From G963677445 sp963677445 (GTDB lineage Bacteria > Bacteroidota > Ignavibacteria > Ignavibacteriales > Melioribacteraceae), in assembly GCA_963677445.2 (NCBI GenBank), contig CAXXGF010000041.1, positions 1 to 64,000 on the forward strand: 64,000 bases of DNA, given 5' to 3'. The translations under genes and the position numbers were made by a program. The notes beneath the pieces were generated by a model. It was not told the DNA's origin. It did no database searches and was given only the letters and a program-made list of their open reading frames with translations. Shown piece by piece: positions 1 through 9,063 of this stretch; position 1 is the stretch's first letter; each line of letters opens with the position of its first letter.

Positions 1-2265
1 AAATGGATTGGGATAGTTCTGATCGAGTGAATAAGTAATAATTTCACCCGGGTCTGTATCTTCCGGTTCTACTCCGGTAGACCATTCGTCACCAATCCAT
101 GTATGGACCCATCTTGAAACATCCTGGTACGACTCGTCTTCATTATTCGGTGAATAGGTAAGAATTCCTTCTCTTTCATCTGTGCCGGGAGTATCGTTAT
201 CGTTTATTGAAAAATCTATTGGCACTCTGATACCTTCAGAAGGAATAAAACGGTTGTCTGATCCAGCGGTAGCAATCGCGTCGAGAGATATTCTTCCTTC
301 CACGATGTAACCTGAAGGGAAGTTTTCTCCCCAGTAATAATCATCCATTCCATTATATGCAAGAGTATGGCTACTGAGGTTATCAATCAGAATTTTGTTA
401 TAACCAAATCTGAAGTGGTAATCCGGGTATAAGCCTCTCTGGTATGAAGTGTGCGGGTTTCCATGCCAGTTGTAAAGGCCGATATAAAGGTCGGGTGAAT
501 CAACAAGATATGAGTCATAGGTTGTGTCATTGCTGATTACATCATCTTCAACATCAAAAGCAAAATAAAGATAATCAGCGTCGATCGCGAGATATATATC
601 TGCTGAAAGATCAGCATCGCTATCGATAGTTGTGTTTGTTACAACTGTTCCGGATCCATCTGAAGAATACATCCTGAAAGGCATTATACCGGTCCATTCG
701 GAAAGATTTCCATCTGCGGCAAATGAAGGAGGAGCGGTCGGTTCTATTATAGCGACACCTTTTGCTTCATTGGTAACCGATGAAGCTGTCTGCGCGATAT
801 CACTGATATTTCCCGCCGCGTCAGAACAGGTAATAGCATAGTAGTAGGTTACATTCTGATTTGTTTTTGGGGCAATCAACACATGTTCTGCCGACTGTTC
901 ACCTTCGGTGATATTAATCTGTACAGTTTCAACTCCGGGAGCTTCAAGATCAGTAATCGGATTTTCACTGTAATAAACACTGTATGTTTCACCATCTTCT
1001 TCGGCTACATCAATCCAGCTGATAATATTAACATACTGATCGGCTGAGGCTGAAAGTCCTTCAGGAGGCAATGGGGGAATAACATCAATTTCAGGATCGC
1101 CTGTCCAGATATAATCAAAATATACTTTTGTACCCGCAACGGCGGTTCCCGGGGTCATAAACTGGAATACAGTTATTGCTGTAGAATCAAAATTAACGGC
1201 GTCGTCCGCAACAACAAAATCTCTTAACGGCAGTGCATATTCATGCCAGTCGTTATCGGCGGTCGGAGTAAATGTATAAGCTCTTTTTCCTTCGGCTGAT
1301 TCGAACTGCATGAGCAGATCGCCTGTTGCCGGTTCACATTTCATATTAAATTTGAGTGAGTCGAGGTCCCAGCGATAGCGGAGGTTAACAGCAGGATCGA
1401 TATTCCAGCCCGCGCCTGTATAACCGTTAGACCATTCATCACCCATTATCCACTCAAGTGAATTTGTTGCCGGGTCCATTCCGCCACCTTCAATTAACTG
1501 AAGAGCGGACTGACCCCAGGTAAACATTCCAAAATCGTTGTTGACAGTTTTACCGTTGAATATCAACACGGGTTTTTCCCGGGCATCCTGTACCAATAAT
1601 TCATCCAGAATAATTTCACCTTTTGAGATGTCTCCGGAGCCTGCGCCTGAAATTGAAAATTCAACAGCCCAGGCTTTGATTTTATCCAGATCAAGCTTGC
1701 CATTTCCCTGAATTCCACTCCAGGTGGTCAGAGTAAAAGCCTCCCCGGCATAAGAATCACTTCTTGACAAATTAAGCACAATCTGATTCCAGCCTGGCGC
1801 ATCATCGAGCACATAATGAAATGAATAATAAATTTCGGTGTCAACAATATCATAAGTATTTACACCGTTGGGTGAATCACTGGCATCAAGAAGCTGGATT
1901 CTCATATGCACTCTGTCTGTTGAATCCTGGGGAACGGCATTATAATACCATACAGTCAGGTTTTCGAAATCAGTAAAATCGAAATACGCGTTTGAATCTG
2001 GGTTCCAGTGCTCAATTTTGTAATAACCACCCCAGCTTTCAGCATCCTGGACACCATAGCTGATCTTCAGTGCCTTTCCTTCCTGTACAGGATCGTCAAT
2101 ATAATCAAGATTAAAATATGAATTTGAATCAGCATTTTCACTGGTGCTGAAAGTCCAATAAGTGCTGTCTGCCGGTTCCTCATCAAATTTGTCAACAGGT
2201 TCCGACTGCGCAAAAATGATGGTTGTGGAAACCAAAAAAAATAAAAATATGAAAATATTTTTCAT
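1..2265 (-). CDS. Secreted multidomain protein with CBM9-like C-terminal domain and T9SS sorting domain (3' end outside window)
   Basis: The reading frame is open from an ATG at 2265, preceded by an AGGAG-type ribosome site (complement of 2270-2279), to the left edge, giving 755 codons. It starts with a signal peptide (MKNIFIFLFFLV... ending FAQ). The first ~380 residues look like two successive beta-sandwich, carbohydrate-binding-like domains (WGGYYKIEHW; GAGWNIDPAVNLRY). A fibronectin-III-like segment follows (~385-490), then a CBM9/DOMON-like domain (~505-720) with DGNLSEWTG near its start and YLYFAFDVEDD in its core. The last codons in the window read SLDQNYPNPF, the opening of a type IX secretion C-terminal sorting domain, so only about 70-80 residues should be missing. 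No catalytic domain is visible. It follows the symporter gene by 29 bp and is probably cotranscribed with it. Inference: a cell-surface glycan-binding protein of the adjoining GH5/GH30 cluster. Confidence 0.8.
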   Translation of the reverse strand, partial: MKNIFIFLFFLVSTTIIFAQSEPVDKFDEEPADSTYWTFSTSENADSNSYFNLDYIDDPVQEGKALKISYGVQDAESWGGYYKIEHWNPDSNAYFDFTDFENLTVWYYNAVPQDSTDRVHMRIQLLDASDSPNGVNTYDIVDTEIYYSFHYVLDDAPGWNQIVLNLSRSDSYAGEAFTLTTWSGIQGNGKLDLDKIKAWAVEFSISGAGSGDISKGEIILDELLVQDAREKPVLIFNGKTVNNDFGMFTWGQSALQLIEGGGMDPATNSLEWIMGDEWSNGYTGAGWNIDPAVNLRYRWDLDSLKFNMKCEPATGDLLMQFESAEGKRAYTFTPTADNDWHEYALPLRDFVVADDAVNFDSTAITVFQFMTPGTAVAGTKVYFDYIWTGDPEIDVIPPLPPEGLSASADQYVNIISWIDVAEEDGETYSVYYSENPITDLEAPGVETVQINITEGEQSAEHVLIAPKTNQNVTYYYAITCSDAAGNISDIAQTASSVTNEAKGVAIIEPTAPPSFAADGNLSEWTGIMPFRMYSSDGSGTVVTNTTIDSDADLSADIYLAIDADYLYFAFDVEDDVISNDTTYDSYLVDSPDLYIGLYNWHGNPHTSYQRGLYPDYHFRFGYNKILIDNLSSHTLAYNGMDDYYWGENFPSGYIVEGRISLDAIATAGSDNRFIPSEGIRVPIDFSINDNDTPGTDEREGILTYSPNNEDESYQDVSRWVHTWIGDEWSTGVEPEDTDPGEIITYSLDQNYPNPF

Positions 2266-2294
2266 ATCAGGACTCCTTAAAAGATTGTTAAAAG

Positions 2295-4007
2295 TTAAAA
2301 TAAACTCCAAAAAGTTATAGCTGCAATTACAATAAAAATTGAAAATATTACTTCACTTCTGTTTTTTCTGTATCTCAAAACTTTATATAATGGTGTAAAA
2401 AGGAGAATCTCCTGGAATTTCACATGATATTTTTCATCCCATTCTTCCGAGTATTTTTCTCCTCCGGCAAAAGTGCTTACAACCACCATAATTACAACCG
2501 ATATGAAGAAAAGGATAACTGCCAGGTAGAGGTAATTCATACCAAATATTTCTTTGATAACCGGTATTGAAGAAACATACTCCTTGCCGGCAAATTCAAC
2601 GGTAAGAAACAGCAGGCTTATCAAACCTCCGATAATTAATGTCGCGTTGCTGCCGGCCGAATTTGCCTTTTTCCAGATAAATCCGAGAATAAATATCGCG
2701 GCTATCGGGGGACTGATATAAGACTGAATTTTCTGCAGATATATATAAAGGTTAGAAGAAATCAGTTTGACCAGCGGCACCCACAGAATCGCGATAAGAA
2801 TAGTGATTACTGTTGAAAGACGGGCAATCAGAACCAGCTTTTCTTCACTCGCGTCGGGATTCCTCAGTTTATAAAAATCATTTACGAAAAGAGCCGATGT
2901 ACTGTTAAATACCGAACTTAGCGAGGACATTAATGCCGCGATAACACCAGCTATGGCAAGTCCCTTAATACCTTCCGGAATAATTCCGCTGTTCAGGAGG
3001 GTTGTATAAGCTTCATCACCTCTTATTTCAGGGAAAAGAGCCGCGGCTATCAGACCGGGAAGAACAAATATAAATACAGGCAGTATTTTTAAAGAAGCAG
3101 CGAAGATCGTCCCCTTCCTCGCGTTATCAATGCTTGAGGCTCCAAGTATTCTCTGAACAATATATTGATCTGTGCACCAGTACCATATTGCGAGTATCGG
3201 GGCGCCTAAAATAATTCCGGTCCATGGAAAATCAGGATCTGTTGCCGGTTTAAGAACATGAAAATATTCGGGAGAAAGCCTCGAAGTCAAACCTGATAAT
3301 CCCCCAACTTCAACAAAACCAAAATATGTCACCAAAGAAGAGCCAAGAATAATTATAACTCCCTGGAAAATCTGGGTATATACAACAGTCCTCATCCCTC
3401 CTATCAGTGTGTATACTCCCGCGGTTAAAACCATAATCACTGATGAGGTGTAAAGGTCCCAGCCAAAAACCTCCCTGAGGAGCAGCCCGGAGGCAAAAAG
3501 AGTAATGGATATTTTTGTGATGATATAAGCTATGATGGATATAGTCGCCAGAATCTGCCTGGTTCTTTTGTCATATCTTTCTCCGAGGAACTCAGGCAGA
3601 GTTATAACTCCAGCTTTTAAAAACAGAGGGGCCAGAACCCAGCCGAGAAAAAGCAAAATAAATATAGCCATCCACTCAAACTGCCCGACCGCAAGCCCTC
3701 TCGATGAGGCTGATCCGGCGAGTCCGACAATATGCTCACTCGATATATTGGTGGCAAAGAGAGATATCCCGATGCTGAACCAGCCAAAACTTCTTCCACC
3801 CAGAAAATAGTCTTCACTTGTGTTAGTTTTGCTCCTGTATACAAGGATGACTATTACCGCCAGGATAAAGAAGTAAAGCAGAATGATAAGATTGTCGTAA
3901 GTGCCTAAGTTGGGAATCATAAATCCATTATAGTTTTTTAAACTATCGTTCCAATAATAGTGCCAATTAAAAGAGGGTGGATTTACCGGGGGAAAGTTCC
4001 GCCGCAT
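2295..4007 (-). CDS. Sodium:solute symporter (SSS/SGLT family)
   Basis: A 570-residue polytopic membrane protein with the SSS-family pattern: an N-terminal helix followed by SEDYFLGGRSFGW, the conserved sodium-symporter segment, then GISLFATNISSEHIVGLAG, and a long series of hydrophobic helices (about 13). The family imports sugars, carboxylates or other small organics with Na+. The glycoside hydrolases around it suggest a sugar or oligosaccharide, but the substrate cannot be read from sequence. The start is uncertain. The ATG at 4007 has no ribosome site and adds 29 residues that the family normally lacks, whereas Met30 (ATG at 3920, MIPNLGTYDN) begins just before the first helix as in typical homologues; I prefer 3920. 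The gene lies 53 bp downstream of the broken GH5-CBM6 gene and 29 bp upstream of the CBM9-like gene. Confidence 0.9.
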   Translation of the reverse strand: MRRNFPPVNPPSFNWHYYWNDSLKNYNGFMIPNLGTYDNLIILLYFFILAVIVILVYRSKTNTSEDYFLGGRSFGWFSIGISLFATNISSEHIVGLAGSASSRGLAVGQFEWMAIFILLFLGWVLAPLFLKAGVITLPEFLGERYDKRTRQILATISIIAYIITKISITLFASGLLLREVFGWDLYTSSVIMVLTAGVYTLIGGMRTVVYTQIFQGVIIILGSSLVTYFGFVEVGGLSGLTSRLSPEYFHVLKPATDPDFPWTGIILGAPILAIWYWCTDQYIVQRILGASSIDNARKGTIFAASLKILPVFIFVLPGLIAAALFPEIRGDEAYTTLLNSGIIPEGIKGLAIAGVIAALMSSLSSVFNSTSALFVNDFYKLRNPDASEEKLVLIARLSTVITILIAILWVPLVKLISSNLYIYLQKIQSYISPPIAAIFILGFIWKKANSAGSNATLIIGGLISLLFLTVEFAGKEYVSSIPVIKEIFGMNYLYLAVILFFISVVIMVVVSTFAGGEKYSEEWDEKYHVKFQEILLFTPLYKVLRYRKNRSEVIFSIFIVIAAITFWSLF

Positions 4008-4060
4008 TAATAATTTATTATTAAATTGATAATCCGGCGGTTATTGATTTAATAATCAGT

Positions 4061-4620
4061 TTACTTGAGGTACACAACCTTTTTTGTAGCGCAATAATCG
4101 GCCTGAGTAAACTGAAGGAGATAATTACCCGAGGCAAGTGAAAGATTTCCAAAATCAAAACAGACTCTCTCCTTCGGTACTCCCCCGTATATTTCAGATA
4201 TATATTCCCCGGTTATTGAATATAGTTTCACACTGACAGGCTGGTGAAGATCGGAATAACTGAGGAGAATATTTAATTCCGAATTGAAAGGATTCGGATA
4301 GGTGTCGATTCTGTAATTCAGCTTATCAATATCTTCATCTTTTACCCTTGTTGGCCCATTTTTCTGAAATTCCAAATAATTTAGGTTAAAACCGCCTGAA
4401 ATTACCTGAAACTGCAATACATGCTCCCCGGCCGGCAAATCAACACTGTCAACCTGGTAAGTCTGCCAGTTTTGCCATCCTCCTGTCGCGGCGAGGCTGT
4501 ATAATCCTGTGAGCGCGCCGTCATCCATGTTTATTCTGAACCTTCCTCCACCCGACTCGGAAGCGTAGCGGACACCAATGTTGTAATTGGCCTCTTCAGC
4601 GATATGGACAGTATAATTTA
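4061..4620 (-). pseudogene. 3' part of broken GH5-CBM6 gene: second half of CBM6 plus T9SS sorting domain
   Basis: This frame encodes the second half of a CBM6 module (YTVHIAEEANYNIGVRY, GWQNWQTYQV, GGFNLNYLEF), a short linker, and a complete sorting domain (DTYPNPFNSELNILLSY to TKKVVYLK). It has no proper start. It is in-frame continuation of the CBM6 first half only if one base is removed near 4617-4622. There the upstream frame reads EWIKLYCPYR-stop, while EWIK+YTVHIAEE, which removal of one T would give, is what the family shows. An ATG at 4732 lies in the same frame but translates the first-half CBM6 DNA out of frame, so I do not accept it as a gene start. Confidence 0.8.
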
Positions 4621-4928
4621 ATCCATTCACTGTTTTCAATCCAGCCGACATTATAACCATTTGTGACAGCGTCCGAACATCCTTCAATATCAACACCGTC
4701 ATTTCTGTAAGAATAGCCGTTATTATATTCACTGCCGCTTATATTCTGATAGTCCGCGTCCTTATAACTTACACTGTTTTCCCCCATATCATATTCCGTG
4801 GCAAAAATAATCCCGGGGACCTCATTTTCACTAAATTGTTTTATCGTATTATCAAAAGGAAGACGGACAACCGCGTCGATAAAATCTTTTTTTTGCGCGC
4901 AATTTTCATATTTCAGGTTTTCAACCAT
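4596..4928 (-). pseudogene. Middle part of broken GH5-CBM6 gene: end of GH5 barrel and first half of CBM6
   Basis: This 110-codon frame overlaps the GH5 stop codon by 8 bp (ATGGTTGA). Its first residues, VENLKYENC and the DAVVRLP segment, are the normal C-terminal end of the GH5 barrel in Bacteroidota GH5-CBM6 enzymes. They are followed by the first half of a CBM6 module: IPGIIFATEYDMGENSVSYKD, then NGYSYRNDGVDIEGC and NGYNVGWIENSEW. The frame then runs into a stop where a second +1 shift moves the rest of CBM6 to the third frame. Both shifts are explained by a single extra base, the first in CAAATGG and the second in AAATTATAC. Real gene decay and assembly error are both possible. Confidence 0.8.
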
Positions 4929-6030
4929 TTGTCAAAAGCGCGGCTTTCGCGAACAACTGAGAGGGTTTCTGCGCCGAACCATTCCAGTAATCAATGATCT
5001 GCTGATATTGGGGTGTAACAGGTGAATTTAAAAATACCGCGATAGAACCAATTTTTTTCAGGGTCCAAATGTTGTAGCCGATATTTTCCCCGCTTACAAG
5101 CCTTATTGTTTTTGCCAGCCATTCATTTGAGTTTTCACCCGATTCTCCCAGCCAGAGAGGCACATCATGTGTTTCCCTTATCTGGATAAGGTAATTTATG
5201 GACCCTATATCAGGACTGTTCCAGTATTTATGAAAGGCGTAAACCATATTGTCATCCATCGGAGGAGTAAGTCCGGCGAAATCGGTAGCGAACCAGTTCC
5301 CCTCGATAAAAAGAATATGGTTCTGATCATAAATCCGGACAGTATCAGTAAGTTTTTCATAAAAATCCCGAAGCTGCGCATTGTTTGTTCCAAGGTCCCA
5401 GGCCGGTTCGTTCAAAAGATCATACCCGGCAATAATATCCTCATCCTTGTAACGCGCCGCGAGTTTTGCCCAGAGATCGTATGTTCTTTCTTTATTCAGG
5501 TCATTTTCCCATAAAGATGGTTCACCGGCGACATAGTCGCTAATCGGCTCGTCGCTCTGTCCGCCGGGCGCGCAGTGAAGATCGAGGATAAGCCATAAGT
5601 CGTTTCTTCTGCACCAGTTAATGACGGTGTCGACAAGGTCGAATCCTTCATCGATATAAACAAAAGGCTGATCTTTGGGAGTAAAAAGATTGTAATGCAA
5701 AGGAAGTCTGACTGAATTAATACCCCGGTTTTTAACAGCCTGGATATCTGTTTCGGTATAAAAGTTCTCCTTGTATTGCTGAATAATGGTCTCAGCGTCG
5801 GCAGAGCCGACAAGATCGATGATCTCATTTTTTATTTCAGTCGGAGAATTTGCTTTGGCGGAAGATTGAATCATATACCCCTCCGGAACGAGCCAGCCTC
5901 CCAATCCTATCCCCTGCAGAAGGACATTCTCACCGGAGGAATCAACAATCTTTTTTCCCTCGGCTTTAAGAAAATTTTGTGAATAAATTATCTGACCTGT
6001 TAAAAGTAAAATTAAGAGAAAATATTTCAT
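4921..6030 (-). CDS. GH5 glycoside hydrolase (catalytic part of a frameshifted GH5-CBM6-T9SS enzyme)
   Basis: The signal peptide is MKYFLLILLLTGQIIYSQ. The mature protein is a GH5 (beta/alpha)8 barrel: LGGWLVPEG near the start, NSVRLPLHYN, LILDLHCAPG, the acid/base Glu in YDLLNEPAWD (Glu208 counted from 6030), FHKYWN, and the nucleophile Glu in PLWLGESGEN (Glu296). Endo-beta-glucanase or exo-glucanase activity is expected on cellulose-like or beta-1,3/1,6-glucans. Stop TGA at 4921-4923 comes before the last barrel strand; the missing end and a CBM6 domain lie in other frames just downstream, so the enzyme is probably truncated. I chose ATG 6030 because a sigma-54 -24/-12 promoter at 6079-6093 would start transcription near 6067, leaving almost no leader for the alternative ATG at 6060 (10 residues longer, with a purine-rich AAGAGAAG before it). 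It follows the sigma-54 activator gene directly. Confidence 0.85.
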   Translation of the reverse strand: MKYFLLILLLTGQIIYSQNFLKAEGKKIVDSSGENVLLQGIGLGGWLVPEGYMIQSSAKANSPTEIKNEIIDLVGSADAETIIQQYKENFYTETDIQAVKNRGINSVRLPLHYNLFTPKDQPFVYIDEGFDLVDTVINWCRRNDLWLILDLHCAPGGQSDEPISDYVAGEPSLWENDLNKERTYDLWAKLAARYKDEDIIAGYDLLNEPAWDLGTNNAQLRDFYEKLTDTVRIYDQNHILFIEGNWFATDFAGLTPPMDDNMVYAFHKYWNSPDIGSINYLIQIRETHDVPLWLGESGENSNEWLAKTIRLVSGENIGYNIWTLKKIGSIAVFLNSPVTPQYQQIIDYWNGSAQKPSQLFAKAALLTNG

Positions 6031-6078
6031 GCTCCACTCATATTTTTTATCAATAAACATTATCTTCTCTTTTAACGC

Positions 6079-6093
6079 GCAAATATCAAGCCA
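6079..6093 (-). promoter_or_regulatory. Sigma-54 (-24/-12) promoter before the GH5-CBM6 gene
   Basis: On the minus strand the sequence reads TGGCTTGATATTTGC. The GG and GC dinucleotides are separated by exactly 10 bases, and TTGC fills the -12 box, matching the RpoN consensus TGGCACG-N4-TTGC at 11 of its 11 fixed positions except the AC of the first box. It sits in the 36-bp gap between the stop codon of a sigma-54 activator gene and the GH5 gene, where such a promoter makes biological sense. The match was found by eye; the activator's upstream binding sites were not identified. Confidence 0.7.
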
Positions 6094-6096
6094 CCC

Positions 6097-7551
6097 TTAT
6101 TTCAGGCCGAGCTCCTTGCTCATTCTGTGGAAATTAGGCGGAGCCATTCCCATCTTCTTCGCGGCGTCGGCGTCGGATGATGAATTTCGCCTGATGAAAT
6201 CAAAATAAAGCAACTTAAATTTCCGTAGCGCTTCATTATAGTTAAGAATTCCGTCATTTTTTAGAAAATTAAGAGTGGATAACTGATTACCCGGACTGAG
6301 GAAACTACCTTCGAGCGATTTTTCCACATCATATTTTTTTATTACTCCATCTGAATAATATAAAATTCTCTGCACGAAGTTTCGAAGTTCTCTCACATTT
6401 CCCGGCCAGGAATAATTCAGCGCGTATTCAAGCGCTTCCTTTTCAAAAAGCGGTTTTGGAAATCCCATCTGGTTTGAATAAAATTCAACAAAATAATCGA
6501 TCAGTTCAGGTATATCATCCCTCCGCTCACTCAGAGAAAGAATCCTTAGAGGAACAACATTCAGCCTGTAATAAAGGTCCTCTCTGAAACGTTTTTCCAT
6601 AACCTCGGTTTCTATTTTTTTATTGGTAGCCGATATTACCCTTACGTCAACTTCAATTTTTCTCGTCCTTCCAATTTTCTCAAGTTCCCCTTCCTGAAGA
6701 ACTCTTAACAGCTTAACCTGCGCCGATAATGGAAGGTCGGTTACTTCATCGAGAAAAATAGTCCCGCAGTTGGCAAGTTCAAATAATCCTTTTTTCGCGC
6801 TGTTAGCTCCTGTAAACGCCCCTTTTTCATAACCGAAGAGCTCACTTTCAATCAGGTCCTCCGGAATGCTTCCGCAATTGATCGCTATAAAATTTTCAAG
6901 CTTCCTCGTGCTTTTGTGGTGTATATGTGTAGCCACAAGTTCTTTGCCTGTACCCGAAGCACCGGTTATCAGAACATTAACATTTGAGCGGGCCAGCTTA
7001 TCTATCTGGCCGAGCAAATCTTTTGTAAATGAGGAATTTCCGATAATCCTTTTTTTCTGAAGAATTTCCTCATTTTTATTGTTCAGTTTCTGATAAGATA
7101 TCTGGGAAGAGCGCTCAAGAAGTTTTTTCTGATAGGCGTTAAGCATACTTATTATGAAGTCGGTCGGCTGATATATAAACTCCTCAATATCCCCGGGATA
7201 TTTTGTGCAGTACCAGAAGGCTCCCGCCTCAATAAGATTATTCGCGAAATCAAAATCTGTTATGTTGATTGTATGTTTGGTTATTACGATAACCTGGATA
7301 AGGGGATTAATATTTTTAATATTCGTTATCAGCAATTCACCCATTATTCCCCCGGCTATCTGGTAATCCATAATAACAATATCAACAAGGGATGGATTTT
7401 CTTTCAGGTAATCAAGCGCCTCAGTACCGTCTGAAAGCACTTCGGTAATATCAAACGCTCCCGAAAGCAGTTTAAGGGTATTCTTTACTCTTCTAACGTC
7501 AAATTCTTCATCTTCAATCAGCAATACTTTTATATTCGAGTAGTTTTTCAT
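6097..7551 (-). CDS. Sigma-54-dependent response regulator (NtrC family)
   Basis: 484 residues in the classic three-domain order. A receiver domain (~8-125) has acidic pocket residues in LIEDEE and the phospho-acceptor Asp62 in VIMDYQ. An AAA+ domain (~168-395) has Walker A GASGTGKE (197-204), the sigma-54 contact loop GAFTGA (244-249), Walker B IFLDEV (265-270) and an arginine-rich sensor segment. A C-terminal Fis-type helix-turn-helix (~440-484) contains DADAAKKMGMAPPNFHRM. It should open sigma-54 promoters when phosphorylated. The kinase gene ends 8 bp upstream, so the kinase is almost certainly its partner. The sigma-54 promoter immediately downstream makes the GH5-CBM6 gene a likely target. 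Confidence 0.95.
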   Translation of the reverse strand: MKNYSNIKVLLIEDEEFDVRRVKNTLKLLSGAFDITEVLSDGTEALDYLKENPSLVDIVIMDYQIAGGIMGELLITNIKNINPLIQVIVITKHTINITDFDFANNLIEAGAFWYCTKYPGDIEEFIYQPTDFIISMLNAYQKKLLERSSQISYQKLNNKNEEILQKKRIIGNSSFTKDLLGQIDKLARSNVNVLITGASGTGKELVATHIHHKSTRKLENFIAINCGSIPEDLIESELFGYEKGAFTGANSAKKGLFELANCGTIFLDEVTDLPLSAQVKLLRVLQEGELEKIGRTRKIEVDVRVISATNKKIETEVMEKRFREDLYYRLNVVPLRILSLSERRDDIPELIDYFVEFYSNQMGFPKPLFEKEALEYALNYSWPGNVRELRNFVQRILYYSDGVIKKYDVEKSLEGSFLSPGNQLSTLNFLKNDGILNYNEALRKFKLLYFDFIRRNSSSDADAAKKMGMAPPNFHRMSKELGLK

Positions 7552-7559
7552 TATCTGCC

Positions 7560-9053
7560 TTAAAAGTTTATCATAAATTTAAATGTGGCTCCGCCATTTT
7601 CATTCTTATAGGCGTCGAGATCCCATCCGCATCTGTTTTTCGCGAGGTTATAGGCAATAAAACATCCGTATCCTGTATTTCTGTTGGAGGATTTGCGGGT
7701 TGAGATATTTTCCAGGAATAAAGCCTTTATACCATCTTCATTCTCAATAAGCAAATCCTCTCTTATCCCGTTGCCGTTATCCCGGATATATACAACGCCT
7801 TTACGCGCCTGCTGATCAAATTCTGTTTTTATTGTCACAGTAATTTTGCGGTCCCCGCGGTGATCAAAAGAATTTTGTATTATAGGTTCGAATATTTCCC
7901 ACACAACATATTCATTCAGGTGTACATTCGGCAGTTTTTCATCAAGTTCGAGAATAAAATTAAAGGAATCTCTGCTCGCGGCCACCCGCTTAAATACATG
8001 GTCAATTAAAAATTCCAGGGTCGTGTTAATATTTGTATTAAAGAAAGGTCCCCTGAAGGTGGAAACCTGTGGTTCATACCATTTCATATCATATATTACC
8101 CTTGATACAAAATTGGAATATTTCAGAAGCCTGAATTTTATTTCATCAATATTTTCTTTAACCAGGTTTCTCAGATCTTCCCTCATAAAGCCAATTATTT
8201 TTTCGGCTTTATGATGTGAGTGATAAATCCTTTTTGTGAAAATCATCTCCTTTTCATGTTCTATCTGTTCCTTCAGATGTTCCTCATGCTCCTCCATAAG
8301 AAGCTCCTGCGCTTTATCCCTCTCCTTTACGGTATATGAGGAAATATAAAACATTGTCAGCAAACCGAGTATGATCAGGGAAGTATTGATCATAGCCGCT
8401 TCGTTATACCCTGAAGTGAGCGTCTCCGTAATTGTGCTGAAATCGGGATGTATTCTCATAAAAAGAGTTCCGGCATATTCACCTCTCGGAATAAGAGGCA
8501 CAAATATATTGAAAGTATTTGAACTATCGAGCTGACTGTGAATTACCTCAAGCTTTTTTATTGTCTCCAGGTTGTTCAGATAAATATTTCTGACCTGTTG
8601 ATGCCTGTCGGTTTCCATCCCGGGGGGAAACACATTTTTTGAAAGGTAGTTCAGAAGGTCTTCACCATCATCAATGAAATAGAGAAGCGAATCCTTTTGA
8701 AATACTGCCATCACTTTTTCCACATTCTGCTGCAGAATCTGCTGATTTAAAATGATGTTAAATGATTCTATGATCTTTCTTTCCCTGTCGCGGTCCATCC
8801 TTGATGAAAAATCAATATTTTCAATAATTAATTCCAGCGATGTCGCGGTCAGGTTCGCGACCTCCTCGGCAGAATCTCTCTGGTACCAGAACCTGGTGTC
8901 ATCCAGAAAATTATTAATTGACGCTTTCTGTATCAGGGAGAGCATAATCTGAAATGTTACAAGAATAACAAATATTACAAGAATATGCCTGATCTCTATC
9001 CTGTACTTTTTAAATTTTTCCTGGAGATAACTTTTTTTATTTGAACTTTCCAT
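7560..9053 (-). CDS. Membrane sensor histidine kinase
   Basis: 497 residues. One transmembrane helix at ~23-42, a periplasmic region (~43-218) of about 175 residues with no recognised fold, a second helix at ~220-241, a Glu/Lys/His-rich coiled coil (~243-285), then a dimerisation/phosphoacceptor region with YHSHHKAEKI (277-286) as the likely H-box. An HATPase domain has N-box EIFEPIIQNSFDH (~386-398), G1 DNGNGI (425-430) and G2 TGYGCF (460-465). The H-box is not the usual 'HELKTPL' type, so the family of the phosphoacceptor domain is uncertain. It lies between a solute-binding protein gene (10 bp upstream) and the sigma-54 response regulator (8 bp downstream). The simplest reading is that the binding protein presents a ligand to this kinase. 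Confidence 0.9.
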   Translation of the reverse strand: MESSNKKSYLQEKFKKYRIEIRHILVIFVILVTFQIMLSLIQKASINNFLDDTRFWYQRDSAEEVANLTATSLELIIENIDFSSRMDRDRERKIIESFNIILNQQILQQNVEKVMAVFQKDSLLYFIDDGEDLLNYLSKNVFPPGMETDRHQQVRNIYLNNLETIKKLEVIHSQLDSSNTFNIFVPLIPRGEYAGTLFMRIHPDFSTITETLTSGYNEAAMINTSLIILGLLTMFYISSYTVKERDKAQELLMEEHEEHLKEQIEHEKEMIFTKRIYHSHHKAEKIIGFMREDLRNLVKENIDEIKFRLLKYSNFVSRVIYDMKWYEPQVSTFRGPFFNTNINTTLEFLIDHVFKRVAASRDSFNFILELDEKLPNVHLNEYVVWEIFEPIIQNSFDHRGDRKITVTIKTEFDQQARKGVVYIRDNGNGIREDLLIENEDGIKALFLENISTRKSSNRNTGYGCFIAYNLAKNRCGWDLDAYKNENGGATFKFMINF

Positions 9054-9063
9054 CTGCGCTTAC

